Below, one piece after another: positions 1 through 9,890 of a DNA stretch of 64,000 bases. A program made the translations under genes and the position numbers. A model generated the notes under the pieces. That model made no database searches. It was not told the origin of the DNA and was given only the letters and a program-made list of their open reading frames with translations. Position 1 is the first letter of the stretch, and every line of letters starts with the position of its first letter. Source of the DNA: Lepeophtheirus salmonis (Eukaryota > Arthropoda > Copepoda > Siphonostomatoida > Caligidae); contig NC_052136.2 in the NCBI RefSeq assembly GCF_016086655.4, positions 8,060,001-8,124,000 of the forward strand, written 5' to 3'.

Positions 1-945
1 TTTCGAAATTTTGAAGGACTTTTGTACCATGGCTAGACTCTAAATGACATCATAAATTGTCACATTTTTCAAATTCACAACAATATGTAAAACTTTTTTT
101 TTCAACACATAAAAAAGAAAAAAAATGGTTCCAAGTTCCAATCACATTTTAAAGATTCTTCTTGTGCTTCCTTATCAATATATTTTATAATGATTTTTTC
201 AAAATGTCCTGGAATGATTTCAAATGAATACCAAAATTTAACTCTATATAGACGAGTGTATTTTCAGAAGTGCAACATAAAAATTAGTCTTTTTCACTGA
301 TGCGTGTTGTTAATGTTAAAATAGATCACATCCTTGTTTTATTTTGTTCAAAATTGGTCTGTTCTAAAGCTTTAAACCAAGTAGTGAAACGCGACAGTTA
401 GCCTAAGGAAATAGTATGGTCAGTATTTTTCATATTTTTTCACAAGATGTCGCTTTTCCTATGAAGTCAATCATTTATTTAAGCTGAAGACAATAAGTCG
501 TCTTTTGTGTTTATCTATATTCATTAAATTACACATCAATATGCATAAAGACATACATTTTGATAAAATTATTGGCAAATTTGCCACTTCTATCTCTGAA
601 GATTACAATTGTATACCTTCAGAGATGAAATCAGGAGAGCCAAAGGCACTGTGTGAGCATTGCTATTGCAGGGTGAGTAGTTCCAATGTAGTTTAAAATA
701 TCATTTATATTATTAATTACCCATTTCCTTCATACACCCCCAGATAAGTAAATTTTGACCTACGTGTTTCCTTAAAGTCATCCAATCGCTCCCATTGTCC
801 ACCAATATATCTTCTGGATCTTCGCTTTTAGTACCAACGTTTCCCATGGAATTTGATTAGTAGCTGTACACGAAGATCCTCCTACAGGCTACATATGAAT
901 AATTTCCCTTACTTCATAGGTAAAATAAATAGAGCAGTATAGATC
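1..945. other. AT-rich sequence without a clear gene
   Basis: No gene is recognised here apart from a weak candidate exon at 505-672, listed separately. The sequence is AT-rich with several stop codons in every frame and no family-level similarity that I can name. Confidence 0.5.
505..672 (+). other. Weak candidate coding exon ending at a splice donor
   Basis: An open frame of about 55 residues, containing an ATG at 541, runs to a good GTGAGT donor directly after a CAGG. The end of the frame has a C-x2-C-x-C arrangement. No family is recognised. Open frames of this size occur by chance in AT-rich DNA, so this is only a place to look for transcript support. Confidence 0.13.
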
Positions 946-1200
946 AGTGGTTCTTAACCTGGGGTTTGATCGAACCGCAGGGGTTTTGATAAGCCCCCCA
1001 CAACCACTGACGCAATCAGGACATCCCGCTTTCAGTGAAACTGCGTTGCATTGCTCAGAGTGCAACATAACATAACAACAGAGGTGGACCCGTTGTGAGA
1101 TTCAAAAAGTTTCTTCTCCTTGTTAGATTACAAATAAATTAGTCGTTTTGTAAAAATGTTTTACTCAAAATAAAAACAGACCAATTCTGTTATTTGCAAA
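946..1200 (+). mobile_element. hAT-type terminal sequence (left end of an interrupted hAT element)
   Basis: The sequence starting CAGTGGTTCTTAACCTGGG is typical of the termini of Charlie-like hAT transposons, and the following G/C-rich stretch fits a subterminal region. The coding remnant of a hAT/ZBED transposase lies downstream at 3,032-3,843 in the same orientation. I infer that this is the left end of that element, split by the inverted-repeat element at 1,201-2,847. No matching right end was found. Confidence 0.45.
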
Positions 1201-2847
1201 GTGACTATATATAAAGTGGGTTGATCAGAGATTTCTTTGTTATTGTTTACAAAAGCTATTTTGATGACGTCACAGACGAGTCAATTGAGGAGGAAATTCA
1301 AATTTATATAACTAATTGTATTAATACATCCTATAGTAGTATTTTATTTTATTATCATACAATTCCATAGTGCAAATTTTTACCCTATGACGATTAATGT
1401 ACTAAAATTAATTGAAAAAAAAAAATAGATTAGAAGTTGTTTTGAATATAAAAAAAATAGTTTAGAACATACATTTTCAAATAAATATAGTAAAACAAAG
1501 AAATCAATAATATATAAAGAATAAGTGGATATTATGCACTAAATATGAAATGCTCATTTGAAAAATATAAAGTAACAATAGGATCTTAGTTTGTCTTTTA
1601 TCTTAAACATAATAAAAATAGAGTTCAGTGTAATTATCTTGCTAACGTAACCGAATATGATGCCTTGAATAAGCCTCTTTTGACTGATCATATTCATTAT
1701 TATGTCTAGATATATATATATATATATATTTCTACTAGGGAAATCAAGTTTTCTAAAGTATTCCCACTATTGTATATCACGAAATAGTTAGTAATACAGA
1801 TAGTTATTTAACTAATAATACGAATAATTTTGAAGTCCCTACTCGCCTGACAAAAATATCAAGAACGAAATAGTAATTGTAATAATATATCAAGAATAAG
1901 TGGATATTATGGACTAAATATGAAATGCCCATTTCATAAACATAAATTGACAATAAGATCTATTAATCTTTGAAGTCTAGATAATCTTCCACTTGTTTTC
2001 CAATCACAAAAGGGATTCATAAGTAATATAGAAATCACTAATCACGGGTGAGGCTTAAAGTGTCCTAGTTATATAATTATCCATATATAGTATATACCAT
2101 ACATTTCTGCATTAAATGCATCAAGGACAATTATTTATGAAATATTTTTCTTAGAGTAGAAGACGAACAGAGTTGAATTAAGGGAGAAAAGGACTCAATA
2201 ACTTTAATTAAGGAGCAGAGGATGGAGGATGAGAACTATTCATGTTCCTCACTGTATCTTTCAGTCGATTATTCTGTAGTTTTGTCGAACTCCATAGTTC
2301 TTATATATAGATGTATACGATGATCTCATAAAAGATCTTCAATGATTTATGTATTTTTCAGCAGAGAGACAATGATTCACGAGGTCAGAAGTCATCATCA
2401 TAGACCTTGATGTGAAGCTCATTTGCACAATCTAGGATTTTTCCATTAATTAAGATGATATCCACCGAGTGAGGCACAAATACTAAGAGGCGAGATCCCT
2501 TTAACATGAAGTTGAAGAGAGGATCAAAAGACGTATTGGATACAAAAATGGGAAAAATATGAATTCCTAGGAGCGGAAAAGATGGATGGATGATGATGAA
2601 TATATCTTAATCCTTCGCATGAAAGATCAATCCAAATCACTATGAATTAAATGTATTTCTACACAGTTTACAACTTTTTTATTCCCTTCTGCTTCTAGTA
2701 TTTGTCTATAATTAACTACTATTAACACTTATCAGTAGTGAGTAACATTGAACTTGGCTCCAAGGTGACGTCATCAAAAAAGTTGTAAGCTAACGTCAAA
2801 CAGATTGAGTTGCAAGTTTCTTATCGACACACTTTATATATAGTCAC
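1201..2847. mobile_element. Non-autonomous DNA element with about 75-bp terminal inverted repeats
   Basis: The left end begins GTGACTATATATAAAGTG and the right end (2,830-2,847) is its exact 18-bp reverse complement. The arms continue imperfectly inward and match again over TTTTGATGACGTCAC (about 1,259-1,273 against 2,765-2,780). Each arm holds a TGACGTCA palindrome. The roughly 1.5-kb interior shows no transposase. It includes a TA microsatellite (about 1,709-1,730) and an internal direct repeat (about 1,500-1,590 and 1,885-1,965). No target duplication is visible, so the exact ends are uncertain. Confidence 0.5.
1500..1965. repeat. Direct repeat of about 80 bp, two copies about 380 bp apart
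   Basis: The sequence around AAGAATAAGTGGATATTATG at about 1,519 recurs at about 1,892, followed in both copies by ACTAAATATGAAATGC and a diverging tail ending near GATCT. The copies sit inside the inverted-repeat element. The origin is unknown. Confidence 0.6.
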
Positions 2848-3031
2848 CTTGGTTATTCATGACTTTACGTTCCACTTGTCAGGCCATGAGCTGCAAGTGA
2901 TCAGACCACATTGTTAACCTTTGATATTTGTACTGCAGGGAATTTGGTACACTTAGTAATCAACTTGTGACTATAATGATTGTTCATCATTTATTATTTT
3001 CTTTTAATCATTCAATCCCTTCTTACTAACT

Positions 3032-3843
3032 ATGTCGACCAAAAAAAGAAAGTAGTTTGACGAACATGCAAGATATGGATTCACGTGTATAAAGGAATGT
3101 GATGGGAATGGAAAGTTGATAAATTCTAGTCTAGCACCAGCAAAACTGAAGAAACACTTCCTAAAGCTGCATTGAGATGGGAAATACAAGGTTCACAACC
3201 CTTGGTGAGTTTAATGTGAAGAGAACCAGATTTGATGAAGAAACTCGTGGATTATTTCTTCAGAGACAACAATCTTTCCTGGAATATGGTTTCCGCAATT
3301 TGTTCAGACGGAGCTCCACCCATGCTGAGACGACACTCTGGTTTTGGAGCACTGGCGAAATCCGGTTCACCACAGATCATTGTTACGCACTGTGTTCTGT
3401 ACAGACATTCGTTGTCAACACAAACCTTGACTCCAAAAGTGGCACAAGTATTAAAAGTAGTTTTTGAATGTGTGAACTACGTGCGAATTAGTGCGATGAA
3501 GTACTGCATTTCAATGAGCTGTGTAATAAAATGGGCTCATAATTCGAGGCACTTCTGTACCTATCCAACGTACGATGGTTGTTCATGGTTATCCAAAGGT
3601 GATAAATCATGCGTGTGGAATAAGCACTGTTTTTGCAAGATTACAAATATGATCATGCAGATTATTTCGACAATTCTAATTTCATTCTCACTTTGGGCTG
3701 GATGGCAGAAATTTTCGATGCTCTTAATCATCTCAATCGACAGATGCAGGGCAGTGGAATAACCTTAATCGAAGCTGAAGAAAATACCAATTACAGAGTG
3801 TCCACGATAAATTGGAACTACTTGAAAATTCATCCAGATCCAT
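3032..3843 (+). pseudogene. hAT (ZBED5/SCAND3-like) transposase remnant
   Basis: Frames on the plus strand read as pieces of a BED-finger hAT transposase of the ZBED5/FAM200 type. At 3,032 a start resembling MSTKKRK is followed after a stop by a degenerate BED-like segment (FDEHARYGFTCIKE, then PAKLKKHFLKLH). From 3,232 come the family signatures SICSDGAPPML-like and THCVLYRHSL-like, and a later frame has a segment equivalent to the WLA-DIF-LN-LN-QG region. Several frameshifts and stops make it dead. The coding similarity stops where the maT element begins at 3,794, so the C-terminus is missing or displaced. Confidence 0.6.
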
Positions 3844-5063
3844 AATGTGAATATTCGGAGTTAAATCATACTAATATAAAAGGTTGCATAAACAATACGC
3901 TATAACTTCCACCACAATTGTTTTGACAACAAACAATAGTTATCATGGAACAAGCAAGGAGAGACGCCATCCTGGAATTGGCTCGCACGGGACACAAGCC
4001 CTCTGCTATCTACAAGCTTCTTAACTACCCCAAGACAACGTCTTCAATACCTGGAAGGTTGAGGGGAAGGTCTGCCGCAAGGCCCACATCATGAGAAATG
4101 ACCGAATTCGCACTCCCCGCTTCATTGAAGGCCTCCGGAAGTCCATCAAAGCTTCGCTGGGGACTTCCGGAGGCCTTCAAGGTTGGCCGAGAACCGTGGA
4201 GTGAACAAGCAGCTGGTCTCCAACGCTGTAAATAAGGACCTTGGGTACAGGTCATACCGAATGGCCAAACAACACATCCTCACGGCATCCATGAAGGCCA
4301 CCAGGCTCACCAACTGTAAGCGTCTCCTCAATGACCTGAAGATCCATGAAAAAAGAATCATCTTCTTCTCCAACGAGAAGAACTGGACTGTCGAGAGAAG
4401 CTACAACGTCCAGAATGACAGGTGGCTTGCCAAGGAGAGAGAAGAGGTCCCTGTGGTCTTCACCACAAAGTTCCTGGCCTCTGTGATGTCCCTGGGTGTC
4501 ATCTGCAGCACCGGTGAGGTGATGCCTCCTTTCTTCTTCCATCCCAAGGAAAGGTTAACGCGATAACGTACTGCGAAGTAATGGAGGAGTTGGTCATCCC
4601 CTGGATGAAGGATACAGCTGCTGGGAGGGAGTTCATATTCCAACAAGACTCAGTGCCCACACACATCGCCATGAGGACCACTAACCTCTTCAACTTCCAC
4701 GGCATCACTTTCTGGGATCGCAACACCTGCCCCTCCAACTCACCCGACCTCAATCCGTGTGATTACTACTGGTAGGGGAAGTTGGAGAGGGAGGTGTGCA
4801 AGGTCAGCAACAAGAGCATGGCGGCCCTGAAGGGCTCCATTACGAGGGAGTGGAATGCTGTCGATTCTGCGGAAGTTATCAGGGCATGCAAATCCTTTAG
4901 GGACAGGATGGAGAAGATGGTGGCTGCTGAGGGAGGACATGTTGAATAAATTTATTGTTTAATATCATGTCTAACTTTTTCATATTAACAAATACACTTC
5001 AAATTCCATTTTTATCAAGCAGGTTGAATTTTAAGATAGTTCTAATTTATCGTGGACACCCTG
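3794..5063 (+). mobile_element. maT/mariner (DD37D) transposon with both TIRs and TA duplication
   Basis: The left TIR starts CAGAGTGTCCACGATAAATT and the right end is the reverse complement of CAGGGTGTCCACGATAAATT. Similarity continues for about 40 bp on each side (about 3,794-3,835 and 5,020-5,063). Both ends are flanked by TA, as expected for Tc1/mariner insertion. The size (1,270 bp) and the catalytic spacing of the transposase are typical of the maT group. It lies at the point where the hAT coding remnant ends, so it is probably a secondary insertion. Confidence 0.85.
3945..4949 (+). pseudogene. maT-family transposase pseudogene
   Basis: Starting at ATG 3,945, the frame encodes a helix-turn-helix N-terminus (MEQARRDAILELARTGHKPS). 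It then shifts frame near 4,032 and again near 4,180, continuing as a recognisable transposase (AENRGVNKQLVSNAV). The first catalytic aspartate is replaced: FFSNEKNW instead of the usual F-SDEK. Another frameshift near 4,560 precedes the second aspartate motif (FQQDSVPTH) and the third (NSPDLNPCDYYW). The second-to-third spacing is DD37D, which defines maT. An in-frame TAG lies just after DYYW. The C-terminus ends in the family-typical AAEGGHVE. Several frameshifts plus a lost catalytic residue make it inactive. Confidence 0.85.
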
Positions 5064-5065
5064 TA

Positions 5066-5836
5066 TACCATGCAAGAACCTTTTTAAGCGCAGGCTGAAA
5101 CCCACATTTATCGTTGCTATAGCTGTAGAACAGAAAAGGGACCATTAAAACTTTCAACCTCTACAGTTTTGGCCTTTAAAGCGTTTTTTTAGAAATTAAG
5201 TTTTAGGGTATAACTAGGATTCACTGCCATATTTCGACATGAAAAACTATATAGATGAAAATCAAAGAAATAACACATTGATACAAACATTCATCATATG
5301 AAAATTGAATTACCATAATTTTATCATCATTACAATTAATAAAAAATGTAGATTACCACTAAAAAATAAAGTAAAATGAAGGACCTGACTTAGAAGCGAA
5401 TTATTTTTTTTCCAGTGCTTCATATTCTAGCTGAAGTTATAGAATAGAACTTAAAATTCAATTTAAAAAAAAACCTTTAAAAAGGTCAATTTTGATTGAT
5501 TTTTGGTCAATTTAGTTTTTAATATTTATTAAAGAATTTTCAAAAAATAAGCTGGCTATGTTGAGTTGGATTCAGATTACAATAATATTGTGGGATTTTT
5601 TTTGTAACTCTTCACGAATTTTTAAGTAATAATATATACTAATATGAAAAATAATTTAGTTGTAAGGCGCTTAAAACAAGTTTAAATACGCTTCATATTC
5701 AAAATAATTGGCGAATTGATAGATATAAACGATTAAATTTTTTATACAGAATATTATTGTAATATATATTTACGCAAACGAACTAACTTATTTTATTAAA
5801 GTTTTTAATAAATATGACTAAAATAAATTACCGCAT
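5066..5836. other. AT-rich sequence, nothing recognised
   Basis: The sequence right of the maT element is AT-rich, with short runs of A and T. No hAT C-terminus is seen here, and no gene, RNA or clear repeat. Confidence 0.5.
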
Positions 5837-5837
5837 T

Positions 5838-6120
5838 AAAGAGAAGGACCTTCTACATTTAAAATAGCATTAGTGCCGGGAGTACTTTATAACTTTATTC
5901 AAATAAATATATATTTATTTATTATGCAGTTTTAAAACAATTTACACCAAAGATAGGCAGTGATACACACACCAGAGGAAGAAGTTAACATCACCATAAC
6001 ATTAATTAAATAGTGAGCAAAAAAGAAGGAAAGAACACGTGCAACAAGCTTTTTTCCTTTTCCAATTTCTAAACTAAGTTTTTTCCTTACGAAAATCCCA
6101 ACTCTAATCTTGAGATTCAT
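5838..6120. repeat. Dispersed non-coding repeat, copy 1 (partner at 14,780)
   Basis: This segment aligns in the same orientation with 14,780-15,060. Shared landmarks are ACATTTAAAATAGCATTAGTG, an ATATATTTATTTATTA stretch, a run containing GAAGAAGTTA, and a CTTTTTTCCTTTTC tract. I estimate identity by eye at roughly three quarters. The long open frame on the minus strand here is not supported in the second copy, so I do not call a gene. Confidence 0.55.
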
Positions 6121-6149
6121 TGGAGGATAAAATGTCCTTCGGCCCCTCC

Positions 6150-7469
6150 CTCTATTCTTTCAGCCCTGGAATAAAAACACAATTCCGGATTTGTATTACA
6201 TTAATCAAAGGTGGTGTAAAGTCTTATGGAAATATCTTTTTACTCTTGAGCCTCCTCGTTCTTGCAAATCAATTATCATTTCTTGTGCAGGTATTAATAT
6301 ATATTACATAGGTGCCTACTACGTATGTAAATATAACATATTATGTATGAGTCATAAACTCAGATAGCATGCAAAATATAAAAAACAAGACTGACTCCAT
6401 AAATAAAAAGAGAGCAACAATTAAGTTTGAATACTTAAGTACGTCGTACATACATTTCCAAAAATCTAACCAATTCAATGGGGTTGAATTCCGTTCCTAT
6501 TATTATGTAATGTTTATGAAGCAATTGTCAGTCTTTTTCATACATGTTATTAAACTGTCACCAAGTTACAACTTACCTATTTTGAATAATAAGTACATTC
6601 ATACATTAATATATTATAAGTAGGGGAGACCGGAGAATGTTGCAATGGGCATGCCTTTATTTCTCGAAACTCAAAAAGCTACGACCATACATAAAGTATT
6701 TGTAGTAGTATTTAGGCGTCGTTGGAAATACTAATAAATAATAAGAGCTTAAGAAAAAAAAATAATATTTTTGGAAGAAGTATCTTAATTACTATGGTGT
6801 AAGTATTCATTGGTTGAGATGACTGATAAGTACTTTAGTCTTAAGAGTACTCACTAATAAAAACAAATACAAAATTCAATTCAATTACAAGCGTTTATAT
6901 GTTATTCAAAACTTAACATATACTTTAAATGCATATGAGCCATGATATGCTGGATAAGATACCCATAATAGTGCTCTCGGTGATTTTTTTCATATATTCA
7001 TACAGACTTTGTTATTACAGATTGTGTTGCCCAATATTTTTTCATCATTCGATCAATAGTTTTGTATCAATATATTATTAGGGAAAGATCTATATATATC
7101 TATCAAGAACGTTTTTTCTTATCTCTAATTCTGATTCGTCTAAAATTGTATATGCGCTTTTTCATTTCTTGGGCAGTTCATTCACGTCTTTTGACTATGA
7201 TTCATCTAATGCAATTTTATAGAAGTCAACGTTTCGGATAAGGCCGGAAGCATAAGTTATTAATAAAAACCAAAGCTCATAGTATCTGAATAATAATTAT
7301 GCTCTATTTTACAACAAAAATACATAAGCCTAATCATCTAAGAATTATATTTATATTCTATATTTTTTAATCGAGGTTATGTGAATCCTGAACATGATTC
7401 ATATACGTAGTTTTTGTTTACTTTTTATTTCAATCATCTTTTCTTCTCATTTCTTTTTAGTCCCTTTAG
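6150..7469. other. AT-rich sequence, no gene recognised
   Basis: Small open frames at 6,120-6,311, 6,369-6,623 and 7,394-7,606 have hydrophobic, low-complexity translations and no recognisable family. I see no splice-supported exon and no mobile-element terminus. Confidence 0.45.
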
Positions 7470-7531
7470 TTTCATTGTCCGAATACAATAGTATCGTGTA
7501 TTGCACACGATACTATTGTATTGCAATGAAA
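7470..7531. repeat. Strong hairpin: 18-bp perfect stem with an additional 8-bp outer stem
   Basis: The left arm 7,482-7,499 (AATACAATAGTATCGTGT) is the perfect reverse complement of 7,505-7,522, with a 5-base loop ATTGC. An outer pair follows: 7,470-7,477 (TTTCATTG) with 7,524-7,531, separated by an asymmetric 4/1 internal loop. The whole folds to about 62 nt. It could be a precursor-like hairpin RNA, a compact palindromic MITE remnant, or a recent local inversion-duplication. Confidence 0.7.
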
Positions 7532-7554
7532 TTACTCACTATCATATCGCTTAC

Positions 7555-7710
7555 TATGATGTTGCTTCACGGGGATATTAATGACAACGATTTTGTCTCA
7601 AAATGATAATGTACACAACGGTTTTACCGTGTAATGATATTACCACAACAATCTAGTCTGCAACCTTTTTATCACAATCATTTTACCGGACACCGTGTAT
7701 GTTAGCCAAA
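7555..7710. repeat. Degenerate short tandem motif ACAAC-GATTTTACC
   Basis: Variants of an ACAACGATTTT / ACAACGGTTTTACC motif followed by GTGTAATGAT or a similar string recur several times with irregular spacing just downstream of the hairpin. Together with the hairpin this resembles the subterminal repeats of a small DNA element, but no paired ends could be defined. Confidence 0.3.
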
Positions 7711-7719
7711 ATTTATTCA

Positions 7720-8965
7720 TAGAAATAACAATATGACTAATATCAAGGAATACTTAAACCAGTTGTTAAAATATTATTGCCAATATAAATACGACGAGGG
7801 ATGAATAAGAGATTATTGAATTATTGTCCTTCTGGGAACGGAGCATAATTAAAGAATAACATCATTACTTCGTTTATTTATCAAAAAGAATAAATTATGA
7901 AATAACCATAAAGATTACCTTTAGTGCTTTGTGCTTTTAATGTTTTATCCGTGGCGAATCAAGCGGACAACGAAAGGCATTGGGTATTTTGTATTAGAGA
8001 GCTAACAAAGTGATGTATAAGAGATGGTTCTTAAGTTGAATCAATTTTCTTTTTAAATATTTTTTCACAACAATTATCAAGACTGTATACTTAAGACCAG
8101 ATGTTTCAATGAATTCAGCCTAATTGTTAACTCACTAAATACTCAAATTGTATCTAATAGTCACATAATGAATGCCCTAATTCTCTTAATGGGACATTCT
8201 TTTAAATTTAAGTAAGCAAGAGTTGATGTTATTATACATAGCCACGTGTCAAAATCGTTTTATTAATTAGTTGAAGATATACATTTATATTTCACAACAG
8301 TTTATTAGACAAATCAAGGTCCTGAGTGTTTTTTGTCAGATAGTTTTGCAGATTTAAAATAATTTTGATGATCAGTCATCAATAATATGAATCTTAATGT
8401 GTCTGTTTAAATTACATTAAATGTTTATAATTCAAAACTTTGAAAGGTCAAGTTAGCTATTCATAAAACAATATCATTTTGTTTATTTTTCTTAATTTCT
8501 TCGATTTATTAACTGTTGTAACTGTTATTATTCGACAATTTGATCTAATATGTGAATAGCATGATGGCTTCTGGACTTTAATGACATTGTTGCTCAAATT
8601 TGAAGTGTAGGGTCTTGTATTATCCATATATTCAACGTTTTGTCTATCGACTCTGTGTCCTAGTTACGTCCCCAGTCTTCCCTAAGTATATTTATTATGA
8701 GCACACTCCAAATCCTTATTATAATTGCAGGAAGTAGAATATTATGAACATTTATATATATTGTATATAAATAAAGAGTGAATTCATCATGACTTCTTCC
8801 ATTGATTTAGAAGCACGATATTCCTAATAGAAAACACCAGTATGTACAATAATAGAATAAAACATGGAACACACCACTTATTTGTTTATTTGTAGATTAT
8901 TCCATCCAAAAACTGACAGTTAATGCGAGACATGTCAATGTTATCAATTCTTCATTCTTGTAATG
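7720..8965. other. AT-rich sequence, nothing recognised
   Basis: No open frame of interest, no repeat ends and no RNA gene recognised. This lies between the hairpin region and the degenerate maT element. Confidence 0.5.
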
Positions 8966-9890
8966 TACAGTGTGTCCCTGCGAATCGTAAACGAATTTTC
9001 CGAAGCTCAACTTTGTCAAGATTCTCAAAATGCAGAAGTAGTAGACTTTATATATTTAATTTACTTTATATTCATAATTAAATTTCAAAATGGCCAACCG
9101 TGGCCTCTATCCTAGATCCAGGTCTTCTTCACATATTCCTCCGACATGTTAGACCACTCTTTCTCCATAGCAGTCTTTAGGGCCTCTACATTCACGTGGG
9201 AAGTAGCACAGGCCTTCTACTAGAGTTAGCCCTAGATCCCACAGTCTAAAGAGTTGCAGTCTGTCGAGGATGGAGGCCACATTGACTAGGGTTAGATGTA
9301 CGCCAAGTCTTCAAACGTGGCTGGGGGAGTAGTTTTGCAGGGGAAAAGGTGCCCTAAGGGTATTTGGTCCTCAAAAATGGAAAATCTATTGTCTACCTTA
9401 CCTCCATGTACACGTCTTCACAGATCTTGAGGCCCTTTGGTAACTAAAAAGACCAGGAAGCCTTCTGTCCTTTTCAATTTTGACGATCGGAAAATACTTC
9501 TTCTAAACCCTCTTGCTGTCGTCCTTCGGTTTTTTAATCTTGTTCATGAGCCCCTTGGACCAGGAAAAGATGTGAGATATCTCGTCATATACCATTCGGG
9601 ATTATAGGTAGCGTCCAAGGTTAAGCTTGACTAATTACTGAATAGCTTTATGATGTCTGGATTTGATTTACAACCTGATATCCTTCATCTTCGTGTTAAG
9701 AAGGTGGCACCTTCATCGAATATAGGACTTCAAGCCAAGGTCGTCCTTGATGGCCCTGGTCACCGTCTTCTTACTGATAGATCTCCTCCGAGAGTGAACA
9801 GCTATTGAAATGTACGGATTTGCTTTGATTGACATCTCAAGCCCAACCAGGAAGTGGCCAGTCCGCTTATTCGAGTAAAAGTAAATTCCT
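8966..9890 (-). mobile_element. Degenerate maT/mariner element, minus strand
   Basis: A TA followed by CAGTGTGTCCCTGCGAATCG at 8,966 has the form of a mariner TIR. Read on the minus strand, the region retains scattered transposase pieces. The N-terminal segment TVTRAIKDDLGLKSYI lies near 9,720-9,770. A wrecked catalytic region is followed by NVEALKTAMEKEWSNMSEEY and VKKTW near 9,120-9,200. Many stops interrupt it. The right-hand TIR was not found, so that boundary is approximate. Confidence 0.65.

Noticed and set aside
5932..6311. Divergent small frames resembling membrane peptides
   Set aside because: They overlap a dispersed repeat whose second copy (14,780) does not preserve them.
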